39,410 nt of DNA. Source: Entamoeba invadens IP1 (taxonomy: Eukaryota > Evosea > Mastigamoebida > Endamoebidae). The notes beneath the pieces are model-generated. The model was not told where the DNA came from and searched no databases. It saw only the letters and a program-made list of their open reading frames with translations. The position numbers and the translations under genes were made by a program. Within the stretch, counting starts at the first letter, position 1. Each line of letters opens with the position of its first letter. The DNA lies in the NCBI RefSeq assembly GCF_000330505.1, contig NW_004191594.1:274471-313880 (forward strand), given 5' to 3'. Below, piece by piece: positions 27,921 to 36,338 of this stretch.

Positions 27921-28067
27921 TTAGTTAACGATCTTTAAAAGTTCTTCTTTTAATTCTTTGATGACTGGGGATTTTTCATCCACAGAAAACAGAACATCCC
28001 TGATACCATTTTTCACACACAACGACTTGAAGTCCTTTTGGTTGTGATGAAGAATTTCAATAGCCAT
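27921..28067 (-). CDS. Small ORF, 48 residues, hypothetical
   Basis: On the minus strand an ATG at 28067 opens 48 codons to a TAA at 27921. The product starts MAIEILHHNQKDFKSLCVKN and ends in an amphipathic Lys/Glu helix. Amino-acid and codon composition look coding-like (mixed G/C third positions), in contrast to the A/T-rich flanks. A GTTTAAATAC TATA-like sequence lies about 35 bases upstream, in the right place for a short Entamoeba leader. I recognise no family. It could be a complete micro-gene or the last exon of a gene that extends into the adjacent N gap. Confidence 0.45.
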   Translation of the reverse strand: MAIEILHHNQKDFKSLCVKNGIRDVLFSVDEKSPVIKELKEELLKIVN

Positions 28068-28119
28068 CGCTTTCTAATTTTGTATTAATTTTTGTATTTA
28101 AACATTTTGATGACAAACA

Positions 28120-28219
28120 NNNNNNNNNNNNNNNNNNNNNNNNNNNNNNNNNNNNNNNNNNNNNNNNNNNNNNNNNNNNNNNNNNNNNNNNNNNNNNNNN
28201 NNNNNNNNNNNNNNNNNNN
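28120..28219. other. Assembly gap (100 N)
   Basis: Second run of exactly 100 N, again a nominal-size gap. It sits between two tiny minus-strand ORFs, so one or both may be fragments of a gene partly lost in the gap. Confidence 0.97.
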
Positions 28220-28221
28220 TT

Positions 28222-28350
28222 TTACTTGCGCGTTTTCGTCGATAGGCACATTTTGCACCAAAACATCACTGCTTTCTTTTTTAAAATTCCCTCTTCTGTC
28301 CTCTCGTTCTGCCTTGTTGATGAGTTGACAAAGTCAATAAGATTCTCCAT
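28222..28350 (-). CDS. Small ORF next to the gap, 42 residues, hypothetical
   Basis: A minus-strand ATG at 28350 (MENLIDFVNSSTRQNER) runs 42 codons to a TAA at 28222, three bases from the N gap. The same frame extends upstream to an ATG at 28422, but that extension is A/T-rich with low-complexity Lys. The C-terminus is basic with two cysteines (FWCKMCLSTKTRK). It diverges from the primase gene. It has no recognised family and is marginal as a gene. It may be the 5' part of a gene continuing into the gap if the stop is spliced out or wrong. Confidence 0.25.
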   Translation of the reverse strand: MENLIDFVNSSTRQNERTEEGILKKKAVMFWCKMCLSTKTRK

Positions 28351-28598
28351 TCCGCCACTTCTCACTTTTTTAGTTTTCTTCTTTCCAAGAATATTATAAT
28401 TAATAGCAATATTAATTAACATGTAATTACTTTTAGTATAATAAATTATAATACATTAAATGATATATTTATAAGATTTAATGTATTATAACCATATCAT
28501 TAATACTAATTAATAAGATTACTAATTTATTTAATAATAATAATACTAATAGAAAAAACCAAATAACTCATGAGTATAATCTTGGAAAAGTGATAACA

Positions 28599-30218
28599 AT
28601 GATTTTGGTGACGAAGTCCTCGAAGAAGCGGAACCCAAGTGCTCCCAATTCCCCGAAACCATATAGTAACGCAAATTCCCCACAAAAGCCTCAAACAACA
28701 GCCGGTAGGATCCCGCAATCTCATCGTGTCATTACCACATCACTCATTAATAGAAATAGAGAGTTAATCCCGACTTACGATAAGTTCTTTGAAACTTTTA
28801 ATTCCATTGGGAACATCGTGTGGAGTGATGTCTTCAAATGTTTAGAAACACGTTGGACTATATACCGCGCGTTGTACGCAAAGCTCCAAGAGAACAGTAT
28901 TGGTATCATACCCGACGACGCGATGAGCGCGTTGGTCAAAGTCACGAAAGAGACAGAGTACTACGACAACGTCTCTTTTGCACTCTTCTTTGCGGCGTTC
29001 TGCGACTTCCAAGCAAACGCACGACACTACAGACAGCTTGCGAGTTACTTTGTACAGAGCGAGATGTCGTTGTTTGCTCAGCGAATAGCAACAATATCAA
29101 TGGAAGGGTTGGACGGGTATCTACGACAATATGACTACCACCCGCAGCCAATCACTGACGTTGAAAATGTCTTTTTAAATGAGCAAAAGTACTTTGCGCT
29201 TCCGTTAGTCAAAGTGCCGTTTTACGAAGCGGGCAAATTCTTCCGCACTCGAGAACTTCTGTTGCGAGATGGGTTTGCGTTCATCTCGAAACAAGAAATC
29301 ATCGATTTGGTGACACTGAAATACAGAGGCAAAATCCAGGAAATCATTAAGGAGATGGGAAACGCAGATTTGATGGCAAAAGTACCGACAGAACTCCACC
29401 CAATGTTACAGTTTTACATGGATAATGTTCCTATGGTTAAAAGTATATCGGAGAAGGGATATGCACAGGCTGAGTGTTCAATTGAGGAGGCAAGAGAGTC
29501 ACTTGGGATGTTTGCTCCTTGTGCGTTTTCTATATACCGGAGATTTAAAAGAGAGAAGCACTTGAAACACTTTGGGAAATTGCAGCTTGTGCTGTTTTTG
29601 AAAGGGATGGGACTTGACATGGATGGAACTAAAAAGTACATTGACGAGGTGGAGAGGCTTGACAAAGACGCCATCTATGCTATAGAACATGCGTACGGGA
29701 AAGTTGGAGGGAAGAAGGATTATTCGTCGTATGGGTGTGTTGGGTTGATGTCTCACAATCGAAATGTGGGGGATTGTGATGGGTGTATCATGAATACGTT
29801 GAAATTTAGTAAGGACGATGTGAGAAATAACTTGAAAGACTTATTGGATTTTCGAGGAGTGGAGGGGAACGAAAGGGAATCTATTTATGAGGACGTGATG
29901 AACTCCGTCGACGCGAAATTGCCGATGCAAGCGTGTACCAAACTTTTGTGTTTGTTAAATGGGAAGGCGTGGAATGAGGAAGTGCCTGAGATCGCACATC
30001 CGAACAACTATTATCGACGATTTAAAAAGATGGTCAATGAAAAGAACAGAGACTCTGTCGAAAAACTGATTGATGAACTTAAAATGGACGAAGAGGAGAT
30101 TGTCGAAAACAATGAAGAAACAAAGAAAGAAGTGAAGATGGAAATTGAGGAAAGAAAAGACAAAGTTGAAGTGAAAGAAGAGAAAGTGAGTGTAGAAAAT
30201 AAGATGGATGAATCATAA
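28599..30218 (+). CDS. PRIM2: DNA primase large subunit (PRIM2/Pri2)
   Basis: Regulatory iron-sulfur subunit of the primase-polymerase alpha complex that starts Okazaki fragments. The start is ATG 28599 (MILVTKSSKK); in-frame codons before it lack an ATG. At 539 residues it is of family length. The C-terminal 4Fe-4S domain is clear: FAPCAFSIYRRFKREKHLKHFGKLQ (Cys308), an FLKGMGL block, SSYGCVGLM (Cys380), GDCDGC (Cys393/Cys396) and MQACTKLL (Cys446). Cys308, 380, 396 and 446 match the spacing of the human ligands best. AHPNNYYRRF closes the domain. A Lys/Glu-rich tail of about 50 residues follows. A seven-codon ATG frame at 28570 overlaps just upstream, but Entamoeba leaders are usually too short to include it. 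Confidence 0.94.
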   Translation: MILVTKSSKKRNPSAPNSPKPYSNANSPQKPQTTAGRIPQSHRVITTSLINRNRELIPTYDKFFETFNSIGNIVWSDVFKCLETRWTIYRALYAKLQENSIGIIPDDAMSALVKVTKETEYYDNVSFALFFAAFCDFQANARHYRQLASYFVQSEMSLFAQRIATISMEGLDGYLRQYDYHPQPITDVENVFLNEQKYFALPLVKVPFYEAGKFFRTRELLLRDGFAFISKQEIIDLVTLKYRGKIQEIIKEMGNADLMAKVPTELHPMLQFYMDNVPMVKSISEKGYAQAECSIEEARESLGMFAPCAFSIYRRFKREKHLKHFGKLQLVLFLKGMGLDMDGTKKYIDEVERLDKDAIYAIEHAYGKVGGKKDYSSYGCVGLMSHNRNVGDCDGCIMNTLKFSKDDVRNNLKDLLDFRGVEGNERESIYEDVMNSVDAKLPMQACTKLLCLLNGKAWNEEVPEIAHPNNYYRRFKKMVNEKNRDSVEKLIDELKMDEEEIVENNEETKKEVKMEIEERKDKVEVKEEKVSVENKMDES

Positions 30219-30538
30219 GAGTAATTGATTGATTCTTCTCACTCATTCTATTCTTTTATTAATAATTAACTATAAACATAATATAAATAGTTTCAATGTT
30301 CCAATTAAAAAATTAATTTAAGAAACCATTACTTTATTATATAGTTCTAGAAACAAATAGTACAATTTATAGTAATTTATTATAAATAATATGATACAAA
30401 TAGTGAAGAAAAGAACAAACAAACAATCTAACAAAACAAGGAAATAGAAAGTGAACGACCAAAGATCGTTTTGGTCTACCAAAACGAATGACCAAGGCAA
30501 GAAAAAGCAGAAAGGAGGACTATAAAAATGTAAAGTAC
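30219..30538. promoter_or_regulatory. Spacer with palindromic GACCAAA cluster before TLDc-like gene 1
   Basis: The last 80 bases hold a compound inverted repeat. GACCAAA at 30457-30463 pairs with TTTGGTC at 30470-30476. An overlapping perfect palindrome, CGTTTTGGT-CT-ACCAAAACG, occupies 30467-30486 (9-bp arms, 2-base spacer). It lies 53-82 bases before the ATG at 30539. The rest of the spacer is A/T-rich primase 3' flank. Confidence 0.75.
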
Positions 30539-31267
30539 ATGGGGCTCTCAAATTCCGTGATTGGGATTCGTTCCGGCTCAGTGAGTACACCGAAATTTAG
30601 AAAATATCAACAATTTCTTTTTGAAGAATTTTTCAGAGAGAAATTGCTCTCATTAATTGGGATTGGAAGCTCAATAACTCATCGTTTTTCTTTAAGACAA
30701 AAACACAAACTACCTCATTCTATCGAAGACATGAAGCTTCAACAACAGGACTATGGGACTTTTGAAAGAAGTTATGTCTCGCAGTTTCTCTGTGGATTGA
30801 CGTGTTGCGAAGATATGAAAGTTCTCTACAACAGTCGAGTTGATGGCTTTGATAGAATAACATTTTACAATTTAGTTGGTGGGCAAAAAAATGTTATTGT
30901 TCTGGTCAAAGTGATGAACCAGTACTTTGGTGTTTATCACGATGACGTTGTTGCGATTCAAAACTCGATGAAGCGGACGCTTTCAAAAACGCCATTCATG
31001 CAACTCTTTTGTTTCAACTTGGATGAATTAGTACCTCTCGTGTTCAAGCGAAAGAGTGGCTTGAAGTCATTAGAACTCGGTGGGAGGGATACTCCGTTTA
31101 TAGTGAGGTGTCCATCTGCCTTTACTGTGACTGAAGATGGATTCTGTTCTTTTGATTCACACGTCAGAGATGCTTATATCGTCTCCAATCACTTCAACCA
31201 CATTTTCAATGGCATAGGTGTCGGGAAGAGAAAGGTAGATGCTTTAATAGCTCTGTCTTGTTTATAA
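30539..31267 (+). CDS. TLDc-like domain protein 1, putatively N-myristoylated
   Basis: A 242-residue protein. Residues about 95-165 carry a TLDc-like core: VLYNSRVDGFDRITFYNLV, then NVIVLVKVMNQYFGVYHDD, then FMQLFCFNLDELVPLVF, equivalent to the L(Y/F)xSxxDGxS, VLVxxxxGxxFGxY and FxFxL elements of TLDc domains. TLDc proteins elsewhere act in oxidative-stress protection and V-ATPase regulation; the role here is unknown. I prefer the ATG at 30539 over the upstream ATG at 30488. The former gives MGLSNS, a good N-myristoylation sequence (Gly2, Ser6), mirroring MGNNGS in the paralogue at 35520, and it places the palindromic element at the same distance in both genes. A TATAAAA at 30521-30527 would be too close to this ATG to serve as its TATA box, so the start remains a preference. 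Confidence 0.78.
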   Translation: MGLSNSVIGIRSGSVSTPKFRKYQQFLFEEFFREKLLSLIGIGSSITHRFSLRQKHKLPHSIEDMKLQQQDYGTFERSYVSQFLCGLTCCEDMKVLYNSRVDGFDRITFYNLVGGQKNVIVLVKVMNQYFGVYHDDVVAIQNSMKRTLSKTPFMQLFCFNLDELVPLVFKRKSGLKSLELGGRDTPFIVRCPSAFTVTEDGFCSFDSHVRDAYIVSNHFNHIFNGIGVGKRKVDALIALSCL

Positions 31268-31412
31268 CTTATAGTAGTAGTACTTTTACTATTAATTATT
31301 TATTTACGTATAATAGTATTTTTATACTATTATAATTTGATAAATTCTAATACTAAATTTATTAGAGTACAATAGTATAATAAACTATAATTCAAAACTA
31401 GATTGAGTAAAG

Positions 31413-32927
31413 TTAGATGCCGCTTGCAAGTTTGTGTCTCTGAAGGGTGAAAACTTTAATTTCTTCTTCTGTAGCGAAGAGTTCTGGGTCTTGAGTCAAA
31501 TAAATTTCTTTTCTAGTGAGTCGAGCGACAAGTGCTGAGATCAATTTGTCGTCGTCGAGAGTGATTTGTGTTTGTGTTCTCAAGTTCTTAAGAGTCACCT
31601 TTTTCTGTTCGAGTTCATTACCACCAAAGACAATAGCAAAGCAACATCCGATATCATCGGCATCTCTCAGTTCTTGTTTAATTTTCGGGTTAAGCTTTTG
31701 AATAGTTTCCGCATAGATTCCAGCTGCCCAGAGTCTATTTAAGTATTCGAGACGATTAATAAGTCTATCTTTGTCTACAGAACATACAAAGACTTCTGTT
31801 TGAGCTTCAAAGAGTTTTGCAGTCTTACTCAATTTCTCCTCTAAGATGATCATAATTCTTTCAAGTCCTACAGAGAAGCCTACACATGGGATCTTGTTTG
31901 GTCCAAAGATACCAACTAAGTTATCATATCTTCCTCCACCTGCTATTGACCCAACAGATGTATTTCCAACAACCATCACAGCCTCAAAGATAACACCAGT
32001 ATAATAGTCTAACCCTCTGACTAAACTCAAATCAAATTCGACCCGATTTAAGCAGTTAAATGCTTCACAATACTGGATGAGTAACTTCATATCATGCATG
32101 GCCTCGGGAGCACTTTCTTCAAGTTTCATCTCGACTAACTTCTCATACATCTCTTTGGGTTTGTCGTGCATTTTAACGTACTCTCCTATCTTCTTGGCTA
32201 TTGCGGCATCTAACCCTTTGGTCTCTACCATCTCCTTCTCGACATCTTCCCAACTAGCTTTGTCCAACTTGTCGACTGCACTGAATATGGCGGGGAACTT
32301 TTCTCGTGGCACTCCAGCAAGAATAAATATAGCGTCAAGGATTTTCCGGTGGTTGATCTTAATTCTGAACTCCCCAATTTCAAGATCCGTTAAAACCTCA
32401 TTCAATATTGAAACGATTTCGGCGTCTGGAATCATTGGATCGTATTCCCCAGCTATATCAAAGTCACATTGACAGAATTCCCTTTGTCTTCCTTTTGTCA
32501 TATAAGGTTGGTCACGTCGATAGACCTTCCCTATTTGATATCTCTTAATCTTCTTAACTCCATTCGAGGCGATGTATCGTGCAAATGGGACAGTCAAGTC
32601 ATATCTCATCGACAACTTCTCACCTTCCCCTTGATCGGCTAAGTCATATATCAATTTGCCTCCTTCTTCTCCATATTTCGAAGTCAAAATATCTTTTAAC
32701 TCAAATACTGGAGTGTCTATCGACACGGCGCCGTGTCGACGGAAACATCGTGTAATCGTTTGAATTGCCATCTCTCTTGCGTTCATAATCTTTGGGAAGT
32801 AGTCACGAGTACCCTTTGGAGTCTTCACTAAAAATTTCGTTGTGTCTTCTTTCTTTTTCTTTTCTGTCTTTGGGCGTTGTTGTTGGCTGGCCTTTGATTC
32901 TTTGGGGGTGACGCCTTCAGTCGACAT
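31413..32927 (-). CDS. HARS: Histidyl-tRNA synthetase (class II)
   Basis: Charges tRNA-His in the cytosol. The start is ATG at 32927 (MSTEGVTPKES); the in-frame TTG before it is not needed. The protein has 504 residues. A Lys-rich N-terminal extension (about 35 residues) is followed by the catalytic core: TPKGTRDYFPKIMNAREMAI, motif 2 YQIGKVYRRDQPYMTKGRQREF, the HisRS-specific RGLDYYTGVIFEA and GGGRYDNLVGIF blocks, and motif 3 VGFSVGLERIM. The C-terminal anticodon-binding domain follows (KIKQELRDADDIGCCFAIVFGGNEL). The RDQP and RGLDYYTG signatures are specific to HisRS. It converges on TLDc-like gene 1 with 145 bases between stops. Intact. Confidence 0.96.
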   Translation of the reverse strand: MSTEGVTPKESKASQQQRPKTEKKKKEDTTKFLVKTPKGTRDYFPKIMNAREMAIQTITRCFRRHGAVSIDTPVFELKDILTSKYGEEGGKLIYDLADQGEGEKLSMRYDLTVPFARYIASNGVKKIKRYQIGKVYRRDQPYMTKGRQREFCQCDFDIAGEYDPMIPDAEIVSILNEVLTDLEIGEFRIKINHRKILDAIFILAGVPREKFPAIFSAVDKLDKASWEDVEKEMVETKGLDAAIAKKIGEYVKMHDKPKEMYEKLVEMKLEESAPEAMHDMKLLIQYCEAFNCLNRVEFDLSLVRGLDYYTGVIFEAVMVVGNTSVGSIAGGGRYDNLVGIFGPNKIPCVGFSVGLERIMIILEEKLSKTAKLFEAQTEVFVCSVDKDRLINRLEYLNRLWAAGIYAETIQKLNPKIKQELRDADDIGCCFAIVFGGNELEQKKVTLKNLRTQTQITLDDDKLISALVARLTRKEIYLTQDPELFATEEEIKVFTLQRHKLASGI

Positions 32928-33292
32928 CAAGTACTTGAGGAATTAAAAAACACAACAAACCCTAATTGTTGCTTTCTAAAAAAAGTCCATTATAATAGTT
33001 CAACAAAGTTTTTCTGTGTAACATATTAAAAATCTGAATTAAAATCAAAGTTTATTTCTGTTGTATTTTTATCGGTTTTTTGCAATGATTTAGTGAGAAA
33101 AATTACTAACTTGGTGTTTACTGTTTTTTATGGTTACTTCAGTATTCCTCAAAAATGAAAAATACCAATGTATTATATTTTATAATAAATATAATTAACA
33201 TTTATAATACAACTAACAACACAAAAAATGAACTCTTGTATTAAATGAAATTATAAAAATATTATAAAATGTAATACAGAAAAATGAATGCA
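32928..33292. promoter_or_regulatory. HisRS promoter spacer
   Basis: 365 bases between two tandem minus-strand genes. Within 40 bases of the HisRS ATG lies AAACCCTAA (32957-32965, plus strand), overlapped by CAACAAA (32953-32959). A second CAACAAA is at 33001-33007. The rest is A/T-rich without an ORF. Short motifs like these occur by chance at this base composition. Confidence 0.35.
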
Positions 33293-33862
33293 TTAAAGCA
33301 CTTGAATAACAGTACCTGACTTAAGAGCGATGATTGGGAAGAGTCCAATAGTATTCACATTCTTAAATCCGACGATTGAAGTTGTTTGGTCGGAAACTGA
33401 TATGGTGTAGTCTTCACTATTTAAAGAAACAGTCCTCACCCCACTTGTTAAGTCGAAGTCAGCTTTAGGTCGATTGATTTCATACTCGGGTCCAACAAAC
33501 GTTCCATCAGCAAATACAACACGAATGGCATCTGCTTGTTGAGTTAAGTTGTTATCGAGTGGGAAATCTTTGGTGTAAGTGACGAAGCCGATATTAACTT
33601 TTCCTTGAATAATTCTAACGGAAAATGATTGTAGAGGGACTGAGAGAATGGCACAAGCATACCCTTGTTCATTCTCTGCAAACGTTGGAGTTTCGATTTT
33701 TAAAGTGTCTTTATGGTATATGAGACGGTGACTGTAATAACTGTAATCACCAAACCATAACATTTGGTGAAGAAGACGTTCGTTAACATTTATGTGTGAT
33801 TCCAACTGATCAAGTTGCTGGAGTTGAAGTTCTTCGTGTAGTTTTCTGGGATCTTTTATCAT
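33293..33862 (-). CDS. Small protein with possible SPRY-like fold
   Basis: A 189-residue protein without signal peptide or membrane span. The first 40 residues are a Gln/Leu-rich helix (LHEELQLQQLDQLESHINV) that may dimerise. The remainder is beta-rich. VRIIQGKVNIGFVTYTKDFPL resembles the 'variable ligand, then G-hydrophobic-G-F' strand of SPRY/B30.2 domains, and NVNTIGLFPIIALKSGTVIQVL resembles their closing 'FP-hydrophobic-SG-hydrophobic' segment. Many small SPRY-like proteins occur in Entamoeba, but this match is from eye only. The first ATG is used. It lies upstream of HisRS on the same strand, with 365 bases between them. Confidence 0.7.
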   Translation of the reverse strand: MIKDPRKLHEELQLQQLDQLESHINVNERLLHQMLWFGDYSYYSHRLIYHKDTLKIETPTFAENEQGYACAILSVPLQSFSVRIIQGKVNIGFVTYTKDFPLDNNLTQQADAIRVVFADGTFVGPEYEINRPKADFDLTSGVRTVSLNSEDYTISVSDQTTSIVGFKNVNTIGLFPIIALKSGTVIQVL

Positions 33863-35519
33863 TGAGGTGTCGAAATCGTTTTAAAGTTCTATATCAGTGA
33901 TATGTGTTGTTTCTAAGAGCAAAGAAATGTAGTAATAACATTAATACATTTTATTTATAAGGTTTAATACATTTTTTGTGATACACATCTTGTTCTGTTT
34001 ATTCAATATTAATTGATTTTGTTAAATTATATGGTTTGTGTTTATAAACTCGTGTTGTGTATGAATAATATAATTATAATAATTATTTGGATTAAATTGA
34101 TAAAAATTCAATTTTAATTTTATTTTATCATTATTATCATTTATATTATTATATATGATTATATAATTTTTTAACTGTATAACTTAAACCTTAGATTCTT
34201 CTATTTGTATTCAAAATAAAAGTAAACCTTTCAATTATCGGTTGTTATTATCAATTCATAAACTTGGAAATGTTTTGAACAAGTCTTAAATAACTTTTCT
34301 TGCAACAATGAAAAGTTCACCTTTATTTTTTCATATATTATTTGTCGTATAACATTAATTTACGAAACTAAAACGAACTAAAACATTATTTGTCCAAAGT
34401 TGAATTATTATTTTCATATTAATTAAAAAGTTACCTTTTTAATTAAATATTAGCTCTGACAAGCTTATTGTGGTTTAAAATACATGAATCTCACTCAAAT
34501 AAATATTTATTTTATCTTTTTTAACTGTTCAAATGAACTTTTTTAGATTTCGTTTCCTCATCTTTCTATTTCTGCTTTTCCATTTTCCTTTCCGTCGCAT
34601 CAAGCTATAATCTATGGTTGTTTTACTATAACACTAGTAAATTGTAATTTTTTTTTGTGGTTTCAGATTTTTTCTTAATTACCCGTTGTTTTAAATGAAT
34701 AACATGTTTTTTCTTTTCACAAGTGTGACCAACTTTTCATTGGTAAAACGAAAGCTATTTTGCATTATAACCCTGGCAAATTTCGGGATTATTTTTGACA
34801 CATCCCAAAATATTAGATTTATTTTTAGTAAAAAAACTGTCAAGAAAAAATGACCCTATGCAATTGATAACTAACAAAAATTATAATTTTACTATTAATG
34901 CACCATTTGAACAAAAAAAAAGTTATATTAAAAAAAGGTTTTTTTAATTAGTTATATATTTTTAGTGAACAGATTTAAGACAAAGTCTATTTTTTTACAA
35001 CAACCCAAAAGTAAATACAAATCACACACAAATTTTTCTTTTTTTGGAGTAAACAAACCAACTTTATAATGACTTCCCAAATGTACAAATTTTACCTTTG
35101 AAATCAAACTTATTGTTTTAATATTGGAATCTAAAAATATCGAAGATCCATGAACCAGAACAGAGCTATAACTTTACCATTAATGTGATTAAAAAGAAAT
35201 AACACTTTCCAAGGAGGATTGAATTTCATAATAAACCCAATTTCGAATCAAAAAACCAGTTTGTGATAGACAAGATGTCAATGGCAAAATTACAGTAAAA
35301 AAACAAGAGAAACAAACCCCGTTTTTTTGGTATTTCTATTGCTTAGTTTTAAGCTTTTTTTTCGAATTGTTTTTCGCTGAAACCATATCCTTGTATATGA
35401 AAATAGTCCACAAAAACAACTGAAATTAAGAAGATGTCCACTTTGGTCTCTTAGAACCACAAAGGACCAAAAACCTTTGTATAAAACCAAACTGAAAAGA
35501 AACAAATCAAATCACTTCT
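33863..35519. other. 1.66-kb gene-free, A/T-rich divergent spacer
   Basis: Longest empty stretch of the window. I find no ORF that looks coding; a 71-codon minus ORF at 35290-35505 overlaps the TLDc promoter and lacks features. Visible structure includes a bulged hairpin at about 34779-34812 (GGGAT at 34785-34789 with ATCCC at 34802-34806). A 20-base near-repeat occurs at 34881-34900 and 35166-35185, differing only at three T/C positions. Pyrimidine-rich tracts lie near 34540-34600. The last 80 bases are the TLDc promoter. Confidence 0.5.
35442..35486 (+). promoter_or_regulatory. GACCAAA inverted repeat and TATA-like box before TLDc-like gene 2
   Basis: TTTGGTC (35442-35448) and GACCAAA (35465-35471) form an inverted repeat 49-78 bases before the ATG. 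A smaller AAAGG/CCTTT pair (35461-35465, 35474-35478) overlaps it. TATAAAA at 35480-35486 lies 34-40 bases before the ATG, as expected for an Entamoeba core promoter with a short leader. Confidence 0.65.
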
Positions 35520-36338
35520 ATGGGAAACAATGGTTCAACTCTACACAAGACTAACTCTCTTATATTCTCACATACTATCGATGTATCAGAGAAACCTATC
35601 TTTACTACTTTACAAGATGGATTTCCTCAACCATCTTTCACTAATCATGTCAGCTCTTCTAGAGACATATTGGACTGCCCCATTGATGTCATTTCAACTC
35701 CAAGCACTGCTGAAATGATCACACGAAGTACACCACTCCCTTCCCAAAAGTCTAAGCTCTTTAAAAAGCATTTCAATACTAAAAGAGTAAAACAACTGCC
35801 GATCATATCAAAGTCGGTTGACTCTTTGGCGCATTTGGACTATTCTGTACTTTGCCCAACTACTGAAAGACTTTCTAATTTGGTACACTTGGAAACTCCT
35901 CAAGTCATTTATAACAGTGAAATAGATGGACTTTCTGCAAGAGAATTCAACAGCAAAGTCTTTGGAAAAGGAAATGTGATGGTGTTGGTCACACTTAAAA
36001 CAGGGGAGACCTTCGGTTGTTACCAAAAATGCCCAATGTCCTTCGAGCAGAAGTTCTCGAACGAAACGTTCTTTGTGTTTAACACGACCAATTACATTCC
36101 ACTGAAAAGAAAAATTGAAAATAATGCTCCAGAGACTATTCTGCACCAAAATAATGAACCAAAAATGGTGTTCACGTGTAATGGAGCTTTCTGGGTCGTG
36201 TCAGACTCTTTGGTATTCTTTCACCCGGCTATTAAATCACTCTTCGGCGGTTCAACTAAAATTGGTAACCCACTTTGCTCGGCTTCTTTATACCACGAGG
36301 CACAACTTGAGTCTCTTATTGTTGTCCAATGGGTTTAA
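35520..36338 (+). CDS. TLDc-like domain protein 2, putatively N-myristoylated
   Basis: A 272-residue paralogue of the protein at 30539. It begins MGNNGSTL, a strong N-myristoylation sequence (Gly2, Ser6), so it is probably membrane-anchored. Residues about 10-120 are polar and disordered with many Ser/Thr (possible phosphosites). The TLDc-like core starts near 129: VIYNSEIDGLSAREFNSKVF, NVMVLVTLKTGETFGCYQK, then NETFFVFNTTNYIPLKRK near 184, followed by FTCNGAFWVVSDSLVFF. The DG, FG and F-x-F-N positions match its paralogue, but overall identity is low, so the duplication is old. It diverges from the SPRY-like gene across 1.66 kb. Function unknown; TLDc proteins elsewhere are linked to stress and the V-ATPase. 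Confidence 0.82.
   Translation: MGNNGSTLHKTNSLIFSHTIDVSEKPIFTTLQDGFPQPSFTNHVSSSRDILDCPIDVISTPSTAEMITRSTPLPSQKSKLFKKHFNTKRVKQLPIISKSVDSLAHLDYSVLCPTTERLSNLVHLETPQVIYNSEIDGLSAREFNSKVFGKGNVMVLVTLKTGETFGCYQKCPMSFEQKFSNETFFVFNTTNYIPLKRKIENNAPETILHQNNEPKMVFTCNGAFWVVSDSLVFFHPAIKSLFGGSTKIGNPLCSASLYHEAQLESLIVVQWV

Noticed and set aside
28570..28593. Seven-codon upstream ORF before primase
   Set aside because: Probably outside the transcript, because leaders in this group are usually under 20 bases.
32953..33007. CAACAAA words upstream of HisRS, resembling an encystation-linked Entamoeba motif I recall
   Set aside because: This heptamer has only two C bases and is expected a few times by chance in the spacers; copies also occur near unrelated genes.
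34201..35300. Search for tRNA, snRNA or a decayed TLDc or retroelement copy in the long spacer
   Set aside because: No cloverleaf, Sm-site hairpin, reverse-transcriptase motif or TLDc motif could be read in any frame.
35290..35505. 71-codon minus-strand ORF before TLDc-like gene 2
   Set aside because: Overlaps the TLDc promoter and inverted repeat; no recognisable feature and composition like random A/T sequence.
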